A DNA stretch of 64,000 nt from Streptomyces sp. GSL17-111 (GCF_037911585.1 NZ_JBAJNS010000001.1:4573501-4637500); one strand, 5' to 3'. Shown: positions 33,811-42,497, numbered from the stretch's first letter. Notes: generated from the letters alone by a model not told the origin. Numbers and translations: made by a program.

Positions 33811-34335
33811 CATGTAGTTCCGTATGGTCCCGTTGGTCAGGTGGAGGGAGGCGGCTATCTCCGCCACCGACGCTCCCTCGGCGGCCAGCGACAGGACACT
33901 CAGCTCCCGCTGGGTCAGCGGCAGTTGGCTCGCCTGGAGGAATCCCAGGGCGAGCGAGGGGTCGACGAAACGTTCCCCTGCGGCCACCTGGCGGATCGCG
34001 GTGAGCAGTTGGTCGGGGCTGGCGTCCTTGTTGACGAAGCCCAGCGCGTCGGCCTCGAAGGCGTGCCGCAGCGGGCCGGGCCGGCCGGCGGTGGCCAGCA
34101 CGAGGAGCCGGCAGCCGGGTGGGGAGGTGTGGCGCATCAGGGCCGTCAGGTCGCGGCTCTCGCCGTTGCGTTCGTCGACGTCGGCCACGCAGACGTCGGT
34201 CCGGGTGGAGCGAGCGGTGCGTTCGGCGCTCCGCCAGGGGGTGCAGGTGGCGGTGATGTCCCGTGCCTTGCCGAGCAGTTCGGCGAGTCCGGATCTCAGC
34301 AGGCGGGCGTCGTGCACGAGCAGAACCCGGATCAC
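33733..34335 (-). CDS. ramR: RamR/AmfR-like atypical response regulator (LuxR-type)
   Basis: A 200-residue protein. The receiver-like domain starts VLLVHDARLLRSGLAELL, with only part of the acidic pocket (HD in place of DD). The expected phosphoacceptor region reads VCVADVDE and the Lys is in FVNKDAS. The LuxR helix-turn-helix is LTQRELSVLSLAAEG...SVAEIAASLHLTNGTIRNYMSAITRK. No sensor kinase gene lies beside it, as for RamR. It should activate the ramCS(AB) genes on the other strand. Convergent with, and overlapping, the ramB end. Confidence 0.87.
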   Translation of the reverse strand: MIRVLLVHDARLLRSGLAELLGKARDITATCTPWRSAERTARSTRTDVCVADVDERNGESRDLTALMRHTSPPGCRLLVLATAGRPGPLRHAFEADALGFVNKDASPDQLLTAIRQVAAGERFVDPSLALGFLQASQLPLTQRELSVLSLAAEGASVAEIAASLHLTNGTIRNYMSAITRKTGARNRVDAICIAQRSGWL

Positions 34336-34552
34336 AGGTTGATTCCTTCCGTGGAGCTCAGGTCACGCGTCGGCCCGGAGCGGCCCGGGCGAGGATGAAC
34401 GGGTACCCCGGGACGGCGGTACTCGCGCAATTGAATCCGGCCCGGACGCCGTGGGACGACACAGAACAAGCCACGGGGGAGTAAAGGGGCGCACACGGGG
34501 TGTGAACGCGCGCCTACCGTGCGCCCTCACCCCTTCCGCACGCCTCCCGGTC
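34336..34552. other. 217-bp gap between two minus-strand regulator genes
   Basis: This lies upstream of ramR and downstream of the TetR gene. The 34405-34500 part is relatively A/T-richer (AATTGAATC, CACAGAACAAG, GGAGTAAAGG). It is the likely promoter region of ramR. No clear palindrome was found. Confidence 0.4.
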
Positions 34553-35233
34553 TCACCTCTGCGAAGGGGGCTGCTCCACCAGCCGGGACACCGTCGTGAT
34601 GTCCGTCCGCACCTGGTCGAGGGAGGCGCGCCCGGCCAGCCAGGTGATGAGGCTCAACAGCCAGGTGTGCTCGATCACCCGTACGGCGGAGAGCTGGCGC
34701 GGCGTCGGCTCCTCCTCCAGCCCCATCGCGTCCAGGACGATCTCCGTGGTGAGCCGCAGCACGGTGTCCACCTCGGAGCTGGCCGAACGGTCGGCGAAGG
34801 TCAGGGCGCGCACCATGGCGTCCGCGAGGTGAGGTTCCCGCTGCATGGCGCGAAACGCCCGCATCAGGGTTTCGGCGACCCGCTCCGCCGGGTCGCTCTG
34901 GGTCGGCGGCCGCTTGTGCAGCGTCGCGAGGAGCTGTTCCAACTGGTCCTGCATGGCGGCCACCAGCAGGTGCACCTTGGAGGGGAAGTACCGGTACAGC
35001 GTCCCCAGGGCCACCTGGGCCGACTCGGCCACCTCCCGCATCTGCACCGCGTCGAAACCGCCCCGGCGGGCGAGCTGCGTCGTCGCGCGCAGGATGCGGC
35101 GGCGGCGCTCCTCCTGCCGCTCGGTCAGCGCGGGCCCGTCCGGCGGGGTGAGGCGGGGGCGCGGGGACGTCGCCGCCCTCGCGGGCGTCCTCGGTGGCGT
35201 CCCCGGACGGGGTCGCGGTGTCGGTGGCGTCAT
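34553..35233 (-). CDS. KstR-like TetR-family regulator
   Basis: A protein of about 226 residues. The first 35 are a Pro/Arg-rich tail of doubtful start. Then ALTERQEERRRRILRATTQLARRGGFDAVQMREVAESAQVALGTLYRYFPSK gives the TetR helix-turn-helix, ending in the LGTLYRYFPSK form typical of the KstR/AcnR-related branch. The C-terminal half resembles the TetR_C family of KstR. KstR proteins sense CoA thioesters of steroids or fatty acids (family knowledge). It is divergent from the glycosyltransferase operon, with a KstR-consensus site between them. The true start could be about 40 codons further in. Confidence 0.75.
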   Translation of the reverse strand: MTPPTPRPRPGTPPRTPARAATSPRPRLTPPDGPALTERQEERRRRILRATTQLARRGGFDAVQMREVAESAQVALGTLYRYFPSKVHLLVAAMQDQLEQLLATLHKRPPTQSDPAERVAETLMRAFRAMQREPHLADAMVRALTFADRSASSEVDTVLRLTTEIVLDAMGLEEEPTPRQLSAVRVIEHTWLLSLITWLAGRASLDQVRTDITTVSRLVEQPPSQR

Positions 35234-35419
35234 GGTGTGCGGTGCGTCGGTCTCACAGTGCGGGGTCGTCCGGGCGGCGGCGGTCCGGCGGGCGGGGCGC
35301 CGATGGCCTGTGCATCCTGTCAGGGTGCGGGCCGTGGTGGGAATCACCGGCTCCGGACGGAACTGCTGGGTGACCGGCCGGTAGATTCAGGGAGTGCAGA
35401 GGCCCTGAGGGCAAGCATC

Positions 35420-35433
35420 TGAAACTTGTTCTA
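35420..35433. promoter_or_regulatory. KstR-consensus operator
   Basis: TGAAACTTGTTCTA fits TnnAACnnGTTnnA exactly and lies in a patch of lower GC between the divergent TetR and glycosyltransferase genes, 54 bp before the latter. This is the motif known for KstR in mycobacteria. Autoregulation by the adjacent KstR-like protein and control of the operon are inferred. Confidence 0.7.
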
Positions 35434-35487
35434 CCTTAGCGCGAGCCGTTACGCTCCCGCGAAAGTCCGGCGAGAAGGGGACCGCGA

Positions 35488-36837
35488 GTGACCGCAGAGG
35501 CCATCCGGGACGCGGCGGCCCGATCCCGTCAGGGCGCCGGTGACGGCGACCGTCCCCTGCGCGTCGCCCTGCTCAGCTACAAGGGCAACCCGTTCTGCGG
35601 GGGTCAGGGCGTCTACGTCCGCCACCTCTCGCGCGAGCTCGCCCGCCTCGGGCACCGGGTCGAGGTGATCGGCGCGCAGCCCTACCCCGTCCTCGACGAG
35701 GGCGTCACCCTCACCGAGCTGCCCAGCCTCGACCTCTACCGCCAGCCGGACCCGTTCCGCACCCCCGGCCGGGGCGAGTACCGCGACTGGGTGGACGCCC
35801 TGGAGGTGGCCACCATGTGGACGGGCGGCTTCCCCGAGCCGCTGACGTTCTCCCTGCGGGCCCGCCGCCACCTGGCCGCCCGGCGCGGCGACTTCGACGT
35901 CGTCCACGACAACCAGACCCTCGGCTACGGACTGCTCGGCGGCCCCGGCGTGCTCGGCGCCCCGCTCGTCACGACCGTGCACCACCCCATCACCGTCGAC
36001 CGACAGCTCGACCTGGCCGCCGCCACCACCCTCCGGCGCCGCCTCTCCGTCCGCCGCTGGTACGGCTTCACCCGCATGCAGCGCCGCGTCGCGCGCCGGC
36101 TGCCGTCCGTCCTGACCGTCTCCGGCACCTCCCGGCAGGAGATCGTCGACCACCTCGGTGTGGACGCGGGGCGGGTGCACGTCGTCCACATCGGAGCGGA
36201 CACCGAGCGGTTCGCCCCCGACCCCGCCGTCCCCGAGGTGCCCGGCCGCATCGTCACCACCTCCAGCGCCGACGTCCCCCTCAAGGGCCTGGTCCACCTG
36301 GTGGAGGCCCTGGCCAAGGTGCGCACCGAACACCCCGAGGCCCACGTCGTCGTCGTGGGCCGGCGGGCCGAACGCGGCCCGGTGGCCCGGGCCGTCGAAC
36401 GCTTCGGGCTGAACGAGCCCGACCACACCGGGCGCGTCCCCGTCGAGTTCGTCAAGGGCATCAGCGACGGGGAACTCGTCGACCTGGTCCGCGGCGCCCA
36501 GATCGCCTGCGTCCCCTCCCTCTACGAGGGCTTCTCGCTCCCCGCCGCCGAGGCCATGGCCACCGGCACGCCCCTGGTGGCCACCACCGGCGGCGCCATC
36601 CCCGAAGTCGCCGGGCCGGACGGGGAGACGAGCCTCGCGGTGCCGCCCGGAGACCCCGGTGCGCTCGCCGCCGCCCTCACCCGGCTGCTGTCCGACGCCC
36701 CGCTGCGCGCCCGGCTCGGCCGGGCCGGGCGGGCCCGGGTGCTGAGCCGCTTCACCTGGCGGCAGGCGGCCATCGGCACCGCCGAGCACTACCGGGACGC
36801 CATCGCCCGCAGCTCCACCGGCCGTCCCACCGGCTGA
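35488..36837 (+). CDS. GT4-family (GT-B) glycosyltransferase
   Basis: A 449-residue protein. The N-terminal Rossmann domain starts VALLSYKGNPFCGGQGVYVRHLSREL, the acceptor-binding loop of GT4 enzymes. The C-terminal domain has VPSLYEGFSLPAAEAMATGTPLV near 340-365, with the E-x7-E donor motif (EGFSLPAAE). It transfers a sugar from an NDP donor to an unknown acceptor. GTG start after AGAAGGGGACC. First gene of a three-gene operon. Confidence 0.88.
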   Translation: MTAEAIRDAAARSRQGAGDGDRPLRVALLSYKGNPFCGGQGVYVRHLSRELARLGHRVEVIGAQPYPVLDEGVTLTELPSLDLYRQPDPFRTPGRGEYRDWVDALEVATMWTGGFPEPLTFSLRARRHLAARRGDFDVVHDNQTLGYGLLGGPGVLGAPLVTTVHHPITVDRQLDLAAATTLRRRLSVRRWYGFTRMQRRVARRLPSVLTVSGTSRQEIVDHLGVDAGRVHVVHIGADTERFAPDPAVPEVPGRIVTTSSADVPLKGLVHLVEALAKVRTEHPEAHVVVVGRRAERGPVARAVERFGLNEPDHTGRVPVEFVKGISDGELVDLVRGAQIACVPSLYEGFSLPAAEAMATGTPLVATTGGAIPEVAGPDGETSLAVPPGDPGALAAALTRLLSDAPLRARLGRAGRARVLSRFTWRQAAIGTAEHYRDAIARSSTGRPTG

Positions 36838-36895
36838 CCGCTCGCGGCGCCGGCCGCCTCCGCCCGCCCCGACCCTCACGAAAGCAGAACCCGCT

Positions 36896-37645
36896 GTGCT
36901 GACCGTCGACTTCTCCCGGTTCCCGCTCGCCCCGGGCGACCGCGTCCTCGACCTGGGCTGCGGCGCCGGACGCCACGCCTTCGAGTGCTACCGGCGCGGC
37001 GCCCACGTCGTCGCGCTGGACCGCAACGCCGAAGAGATCCGCGAAGTGGCCACCTGGTTCGCCGCCATGCGGGAGGCCGGCGAGGCACCGGCGACGGCCA
37101 CCGCCACCGCGATGGAGGGCGACGCGCTCGCCCTGCCGTTCCCCGACGACAGCTTCGACGTCGTCATCATCTCCGAGGTCATGGAGCACATCCCCGACGA
37201 CAAGGGGGTGCTCGCCGAGATGGTCCGCGTCCTGCGCCCCGGCGGACGCATCGCCGTCACCGTGCCCCGCTACGGCCCGGAGAAGGTCTGCTGGGCGCTC
37301 TCCGACGCCTACCACGAAGTCGAGGGCGGCCACATCCGCATCTACCGCGCGACCGAACTGCTGGCCAGGATGCGCGAGGCCGGGCTGCGCCCCTACGGCA
37401 GCCACCACGCGCACGCCCTGCACTCCCCGTACTGGTGGCTCAAGTGCGCCTTCGGCGTGCACAAGGACGGCGAGGACGCCGCACTGCCCGTGCGCGCCTA
37501 CCACCGGATGCTCGTCTGGGACATCATGAAGAAGCCGCTCGCCACCCGCCTCGCCGAGCGCGCCCTGGACCCCCTCATCGGCAAGAGCTTCGTCGCCTAC
37601 GCCACCAAGCCGCACCTGCCGAGCACCGCCGGGACACCCGCGTGA
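36896..37645 (+). CDS. Class I SAM-dependent methyltransferase
   Basis: A 249-residue protein. Motif I is VLDLGCGAGRHAF (residues 18-30), motif II ends at ALDRN, and FDVVIISEVMEHIPDD and LRPGGRIAVTVPRYGPE are later methyltransferase_11 motifs. GTG start 58 bp after the glycosyltransferase; AAGCAGAA is a weak ribosome site. The stop overlaps the next start (GTGA). Substrate unknown, probably the same metabolite as its neighbours. Confidence 0.88.
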   Translation: MLTVDFSRFPLAPGDRVLDLGCGAGRHAFECYRRGAHVVALDRNAEEIREVATWFAAMREAGEAPATATATAMEGDALALPFPDDSFDVVIISEVMEHIPDDKGVLAEMVRVLRPGGRIAVTVPRYGPEKVCWALSDAYHEVEGGHIRIYRATELLARMREAGLRPYGSHHAHALHSPYWWLKCAFGVHKDGEDAALPVRAYHRMLVWDIMKKPLATRLAERALDPLIGKSFVAYATKPHLPSTAGTPA

Positions 37646-38709
37646 GCAGCCCGGAGCGCACCGAACTGCTCACCCTGCCCGGCGTCCTCACCGCCGAGCA
37701 GGCCGCCGCCACCGTCGCCGGGATCGCCGCCCAGCAGCGTCCCGACGGCGCGATCCCCTGGTTCCGGGGCCACCACCTCGACCCGTGGGACCACGTCGAG
37801 GCCGCCATGGCCCTCGACACGGCGGGCGAACACGCCCGGGCCGAGGCCGCCTACGCCTGGCTCGCCCGCCACCAGCTCCCCGACGGCTCCTGGTACGCCG
37901 CCTACGCCGACGGGGACGCGGAGGCGCCCACCGACCTCGGCCGGGAGTCCAACTTCTGCGCCTACGTCGCCGTCGGTGTCTGGCACCACTACCTGGCCAC
38001 CGGCGACGACACGTTCCTGGACCGCATGTGGCCCGTCGTGGCCGCCGCGACGGGCTTCGTCCTCGGCCTCCAGCAGCCGGACGGCACCGTCGCCTGGAAG
38101 CGCGAGGAGGACGGCACCGTCCGCACGGAGGCGCTGCTGACCGGGTGCTCCTCCATCTACCAGGCCCTGCGCTGCGCCCTGGCCGTCGCCGAGCACCGGG
38201 AGGAGCCGCAGCCGGACTGGGAGCTGGCCTTCGGCCGGCTCGGCCACGCCATCGCCCGGCACCCCGAGCGCTTCGCCGACAAGTCCCGCTACTCCATGGA
38301 CTGGTACTACCCCGTCCTCACCGGCGCGGTCACCGGACCGGCCGCCAAGGAGCGCATCGAGGCCGACTGGGACCGCTTCGTCGTCCCCGGCCTCGGCGTG
38401 CGCTGCGTGACGCCCAACCCCTGGGTGACCGGCGGGGAGAGCGCCGAGCTCGCGCTCGCCCTGTGGGTGACGGGGGAGTCCGACCGGGCCGTGGAGATCC
38501 TCCGCTCGATCAACCACCTGCGGGCCGGGAACGGGATGTACTGGACGGGTTACGTCTTCGACGACGACGCCGTCTGGCCGCGCGAGCAGACGGCGTGGAC
38601 GGCCGGGGCGCTGCTCCTCGCGGTCGCCGCGCTCGGCGGCGACCCGGCGACCACGGACGTCTTCGGCGTGCCCGCGATCACCCCGGACTTCACCCCGCCC
38701 TGCTGCTGA
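37642..38709 (+). CDS. Six-hairpin/terpenoid-cyclase-fold protein (annotated 'prenyltransferase' in relatives)
   Basis: A 355-residue protein of repeated alpha-hairpins: ERTELLTLPGVLTAEQ, PDGAIPWFRGHHLDPWDHVEAAMAL, HQLPDGSWYAAYAD, QQPDGTVAW, MDWYYPVLTGAVTG, and WPREQTAWTAGALLLA. These are turns of the alpha/alpha-toroid superfamily. It has no signal peptide, so it is cytosolic. No prenyltransferase or cyclase catalytic motif is clear; acidic residues in the hairpin ends could be glycosidase-like. Third gene of the operon, coupled by GTGA. Confidence 0.7.
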   Translation: MSSPERTELLTLPGVLTAEQAAATVAGIAAQQRPDGAIPWFRGHHLDPWDHVEAAMALDTAGEHARAEAAYAWLARHQLPDGSWYAAYADGDAEAPTDLGRESNFCAYVAVGVWHHYLATGDDTFLDRMWPVVAAATGFVLGLQQPDGTVAWKREEDGTVRTEALLTGCSSIYQALRCALAVAEHREEPQPDWELAFGRLGHAIARHPERFADKSRYSMDWYYPVLTGAVTGPAAKERIEADWDRFVVPGLGVRCVTPNPWVTGGESAELALALWVTGESDRAVEILRSINHLRAGNGMYWTGYVFDDDAVWPREQTAWTAGALLLAVAALGGDPATTDVFGVPAITPDFTPPCC

Positions 38710-38720
38710 CACCTGCGGAC

Positions 38721-38773
38721 GACGGTGGCCCCGCCCCCTTCCGAACCACTCGGAGGGGACGGGGCCACCGTCG
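38721..38773. terminator. Strong bidirectional terminator
   Basis: A near-perfect 23-bp inverted repeat: GACGGTGGCCCCG... on the left, its complement ...CGGGGCCACCGTC on the right, with the loop ACCAC. It stands between convergent genes. Confidence 0.9.
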
Positions 38774-38804
38774 GGTGCGCGGGCGTGGAGCCCGGCAGCG
38801 CGCG

Positions 38805-39698
38805 TCAGCCGCGCTGGATGCCGGAGGTGTCGGCGAGGAGGCCGCGGCGGCCGTCCTGGGTCTGCGCGATGAGCGCCTGACCGCGCTGCTCGACCGCCAG
38901 GTACCAGGTGCCCGGGGTCAGTTCGGCGATCGGCGTCGGCGAGCCGTCCTCGCCGGTCAGCGGACGGGCGACGGGCACGGCGAACCAGAACGGCTGGAAG
39001 TTCGGGTCCGCCGCGGCCTGCGGTGCCTGGGCCTGCTGCGGTGCCTGCGGCTGCTGGCCGGGCTGCGGCTGACCGCCGGCGGGCTGGGCGCCCGGCTGCG
39101 GCTGGCCGCCGTAGGACGGGTCCTGGACGCCCGGCTGCGGGCCGCCCGGGTAGCCGTAACCGGGCTGGGGCTGGCCCTGCTGCGGGGCGCCGGGGTAGCC
39201 GTAACCGGGCTGCGGCTGACCGCCGTAGGGCTGGGACTGCTTGAAGCCGCCCGCCGGGATCAGCCCCGCGCGCAGCGGCGGCAGCAGCGGCGTGGCGACC
39301 GCACCGGCGGCCATCAGGATCACCGCGATGAACCCCATGACCTGGCCCGCGCCGACGTCCATGGCCTCCTTCGCGCCGAGGGGGTTGGCGAGCAGAGTCC
39401 AGAAGCCCGACCACACGGCGAACACGGTGAGCGCGATGCCCCACTGGTCGAGCTTCATGCCCACGATCCGCAGTTCCGCCGGAAGGAAGCGGGAGACCAC
39501 GATGAGGACGGTGGCGATGAGGCCGCCGAGGAAGACGGTCGGCATGACCGGCCACCAGAAGTTCGACCATCCGTTGCGGCTGTCCTCGTCCCCGAAGCCG
39601 GAGCCGATGGTGTAGAAGTCGAGGAATGAGGCGATGAACAGCAGGACCGCTGCTCCGATCACCACTGCATCGCCTCGCTGGAGCGAGCGGTTGTTCAC
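38805..39698 (-). CDS. DUF5336-like membrane protein with QPGYGYPG repeats
   Basis: A 297-residue protein. Four hydrophobic segments lie in about residues 8-135. A Pro/Gly/Gln/Tyr-rich region follows (QPQPGYGYPG repeated, then PQPGAQPAGG), then a soluble C-terminal domain (NFQPFWFAVP...GTWYLAVEQRG). This layout matches DUF5336/34-kDa antigen-like proteins of actinobacteria. ATG with MNNRSLQRGD. Function unknown. Confidence 0.72.
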   Translation of the reverse strand: MNNRSLQRGDAVVIGAAVLLFIASFLDFYTIGSGFGDEDSRNGWSNFWWPVMPTVFLGGLIATVLIVVSRFLPAELRIVGMKLDQWGIALTVFAVWSGFWTLLANPLGAKEAMDVGAGQVMGFIAVILMAAGAVATPLLPPLRAGLIPAGGFKQSQPYGGQPQPGYGYPGAPQQGQPQPGYGYPGGPQPGVQDPSYGGQPQPGAQPAGGQPQPGQQPQAPQQAQAPQAAADPNFQPFWFAVPVARPLTGEDGSPTPIAELTPGTWYLAVEQRGQALIAQTQDGRRGLLADTSGIQRG

Positions 39699-39893
39699 GT
39701 CAGATCCTTCGTCGATCTCTCGTCGTCATGGTCCGGTCATCACGGGGGCGGTGACCCATCGTACGGACACTCTGATCAGGTTGGGGACGACCCCCACGAA
39801 TCCCGTCCCGGCGGACGCGCCGGTCCGCTCACCGGCGCGGCGGGGCCCAACGGCTTGTCCGGCTCTGTCCCCGAATCACCGGCCCGGCCCTGC

Positions 39894-40808
39894 TCAGGCG
39901 CGGTCCGCGGTGAGGAACTCCGTGAGCCCCTCCGTGATCCCGCGCGCCGCGCGGTCGCGCCACGCGTCGTCGGTCAGCAGGGCGGCGTCCTGCGCGTTGC
40001 GCATGTTGCCGCACTCCAGGAAGACCTTCGGGACGGTGGAGAGGTTGAGCCCGCCGAGGTCGTCGCGCACGTCCAGTCCGGAGTCGGCGGTCCGCGGCCC
40101 GAGGTAGGTCGCGGGGGAGGTGCCGGTGGCGCGGGCGAAGTGCTCGACCAGACGCGCTCCGAGCGCACGCGACGGCTCCGTGATCGCGCGGGTGTCGGCC
40201 TCGCCCTCGTGCACGGCCGCCGGGAGGATCACGTGGAAGCCGCGATGCGTCGGACCCGACCCGTCCGCGTGCAGCGAGACGACGGCGTCGGCCTGCTCCT
40301 CGTTCCCGATCCGGGCCCGTTCGTCGATGCACGGACCGTAGGGGCGCGCCCGCTCCGGGCCCCCGCCCCGGCCGTCGCCCCGGTCGCCGTCCTGGGTGAG
40401 GACGACCCGCGCGCCGCGCTCCTCCAGCCGCTCCCGCACCCTCCGGGCGAGGTCGAGGGTGAACTCCGCCTCGGGACGGCCCGCTTCCGTGGCCGTGCCG
40501 GTGGTGTCGCACGCCTTGCGGTGGGTGCCCACGTCGACCTGCCGGGAGATGGCCTCCGGGTGCTCGCGGTTGGCGGGGTGGTGCCCCGGGTCCAGGACGA
40601 CGACCGTGCCCGCCAGCGGCCGGGCGTCCCCGTCCGGGGACTCCGGGGACGCCGGTGCGACGCCGGACGGGGACGCCGGCTCGGCGGGTTCCGGCCGGGC
40701 CGCCGGCCGCCCGGAGTCCGGGCGCGTCAGGTGCAGTACGGCCAGCGCGACCAGCGCGCACGGCAGGAGGACGGCGACGACGAGGAACGCCCTGCGCGGC
40801 CGGGACAC
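39894..40808 (-). CDS. N-acetylmuramoyl-L-alanine amidase (Amidase_3)
   Basis: A 304-residue protein. It has an N-terminal membrane anchor (AFLVVAVLLPCALVALAVL), a Pro/Ser linker, then the catalytic domain. VVLDPGHHPANR holds the first zinc His, AEFTLDLARR the Glu, and DAVVSLHADG the second His. The end VPKVFLECGNMRNAQDA matches the AmiC/CwlV family catalytic Glu. It cleaves the MurNAc-L-Ala bond in peptidoglycan, outside the membrane. GTG start one base from the methyltransferase stop. Confidence 0.9.
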   Translation of the reverse strand: MSRPRRAFLVVAVLLPCALVALAVLHLTRPDSGRPAARPEPAEPASPSGVAPASPESPDGDARPLAGTVVVLDPGHHPANREHPEAISRQVDVGTHRKACDTTGTATEAGRPEAEFTLDLARRVRERLEERGARVVLTQDGDRGDGRGGGPERARPYGPCIDERARIGNEEQADAVVSLHADGSGPTHRGFHVILPAAVHEGEADTRAITEPSRALGARLVEHFARATGTSPATYLGPRTADSGLDVRDDLGGLNLSTVPKVFLECGNMRNAQDAALLTDDAWRDRAARGITEGLTEFLTADRA

Positions 40809-40809
40809 C

Positions 40810-41451
40810 TCAGGCCCCGGGCGCGGTGCGGCGCAGCACGCGCAGCGAGCCCGTCCCCGGCTCCTCCGTGAACGCCCCGGAGTCCATGGCCCGTCGGTAC
40901 ACGCGGTAGGGGGCCTGGCCGCCGTCCGCCGGGTCCGGGAAGACGTCGTGGACGACCAGCAGCCCGCCGTCCGCCAGGTGCGGCACCCAGCCCGCGTAGT
41001 CCGCGTGGGCGTGCTCGTCGGTGTGCCCGCCGTCGACGAAGACGAGGCCGAGCGGCGTCCCCCAGAGCGCGGCGGCCTGCGGGGAGTGGCCGACGAGGGC
41101 GAGGACGTGGTCCTCCAACCCGGCCGCGTGCAGCGTCCGGCGGAAGGAGGGCAGGGTGTCCATGAGGCCCACCTCCGGGTCGACGAGGCCCGGATCGTGG
41201 TACTCCCAGCCGGGCTGCTGCTCCTCGCTGCCCCGGTGGTGGTCGACGGTGACGGCGGTGACGCCCGCCTCGCGGGCCGCGTCCGCGAGCAGGATCGTGG
41301 AGCGCCCGCAGTAGGTGCCGACCTCCAGCAGCGGGTGTCCGAGCCGGGCCGCCCGCGCGGCCGCCGCGTACAGGGCCAGGCCCTCGTCGCGGGGCATGAA
41401 GCCCTGGGCCGCCTCGAACGCGGCGATGATCTCCGGCTTCGGTGTCGTCAT
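40810..41451 (-). CDS. Class I SAM-dependent methyltransferase (Methyltransf_24-like)
   Basis: A 213-residue protein. LLEVGTYCGRSTILLADAAREAG near residue 40 is motif I of this family, TAVTVDHHRG the ribose-binding step, and GLVFVDGGHTDEHAHADYAGW the metal/substrate signature of the Methyltransf_24/cephalosporin-hydroxylase group. ATG at 41451 is used; an ATG nine bases upstream is in frame. Substrate unknown. Confidence 0.8.
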   Translation of the reverse strand: MTTPKPEIIAAFEAAQGFMPRDEGLALYAAAARAARLGHPLLEVGTYCGRSTILLADAAREAGVTAVTVDHHRGSEEQQPGWEYHDPGLVDPEVGLMDTLPSFRRTLHAAGLEDHVLALVGHSPQAAALWGTPLGLVFVDGGHTDEHAHADYAGWVPHLADGGLLVVHDVFPDPADGGQAPYRVYRRAMDSGAFTEEPGTGSLRVLRRTAPGA

Positions 41452-41567
41452 GGCGCCCATGCTGCCGCATCGTCGCGGGCGGGGCGGTGCGGGGTCCGGC
41501 CGCGTGCGGGTGCCGGAGGTGTTCCCCGGGGCGGACCGATGCGTTATACAAGGAGTCAGCGAGAAAC

Positions 41568-41581
41568 TGGAACACGTTCTC
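41568..41581 (+). promoter_or_regulatory. Second, near-consensus KstR-like site
   Basis: TGGAACACGTTCTC is TnnAACnnGTTnn with one mismatch in the last position. It is 29 bp before the MaoC start, in the divergent methyltransferase/MaoC region. KstR targets in mycobacteria include MaoC hydratases. Confidence 0.4.
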
Positions 41582-41610
41582 CGCCCCGACCGCCCCGGGA
41601 GACACGTCAG

Positions 41611-42468
41611 ATGCCCATCGACGTCGCCACCGCCCTCGCGGCGCCGCCCACGGTCAAGCACCTCGCCTGGGACCACCGGGACGTGCAGCTCTACCACTTG
41701 GGTCTGGGAGCCGGTGTGCCCGCCACCGACCCGGCCGAACTGCGCTACGCGCTGGAGGACCGGCTGCACGTCCTGCCGAGCTTCGTGACCGTGGCGGGCG
41801 GCGGCATGGCGTTCGTCGACGGCATCGACGCGCCGGGCATCGACGTCGACCTGGCCGGCATCCTGCACGGCGGGCAGCGCATCGAGCTGCACCGGCCGGT
41901 CCCCGTACGCGGCACCGCGACCCAGCGCTCCCGCGTCGCGGCGGTCCACGACAAGGGCAAGGCCGCGCTCGTCGTCCTGCGGATGGAGGTCGAGGACGCG
42001 GCGGGACCGTTGTGGACGTGCGACACCCGGCTGTTCGTGCGGGGGGAGGGCGGCTTCGGCGGGGAGCGCGGGGCCACCGAGCGCCACCCGGTGCCGGACC
42101 GCGTGCCCGACCTGACGCTGGAGCGGCCCGTACGGGAGGACCAGGCGCTCCTCTACCGGCTCAGCGGTGACCTGAACCCGCTGCACGCCGACCCGGACTT
42201 CGCGCGCCTGGCCGGGTTCGACCGGCCGATCCTGCACGGGCTGTGCACCTACGGGATGACGCTCAAGGCCGTCGTCGACCAGCTGCTCGGCGGCGACGTC
42301 TCCCGGGTGACCGCCTACGGCACCCGCTTCGCCGGTGTCGTCCTCCCCGGCGACACCCTGCGGGTGCGGGCCTGGCGGCTGGACGCCGGGCGCGTCCAGG
42401 TGTCCGTCACGACGACCGGGCGGGACGACGCGCCGGTCCTGACCGACACCGTCGTCGAACACACCTGA
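41611..42468 (+). CDS. MaoC-type (R)-2-enoyl-CoA hydratase/dehydratase
   Basis: A 285-residue double hot-dog protein. The N-terminal half is the degenerate hot-dog (LRYALEDRLHVLPSFVTV). The C-terminal half contains LSGDLNPLHADPDFARLAGFDRPILHGLCTYG, the hydratase-2 motif with catalytic Asp and His. It hydrates trans-2-enoyl-CoA in peroxisome-like beta-oxidation (family knowledge). Start: ATG after CGGGAGAC. Confidence 0.9.
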   Translation: MPIDVATALAAPPTVKHLAWDHRDVQLYHLGLGAGVPATDPAELRYALEDRLHVLPSFVTVAGGGMAFVDGIDAPGIDVDLAGILHGGQRIELHRPVPVRGTATQRSRVAAVHDKGKAALVVLRMEVEDAAGPLWTCDTRLFVRGEGGFGGERGATERHPVPDRVPDLTLERPVREDQALLYRLSGDLNPLHADPDFARLAGFDRPILHGLCTYGMTLKAVVDQLLGGDVSRVTAYGTRFAGVVLPGDTLRVRAWRLDAGRVQVSVTTTGRDDAPVLTDTVVEHT

Positions 42469-42497
42469 CGCCGCCGCACGGCCCGCACCGCCCGGCG

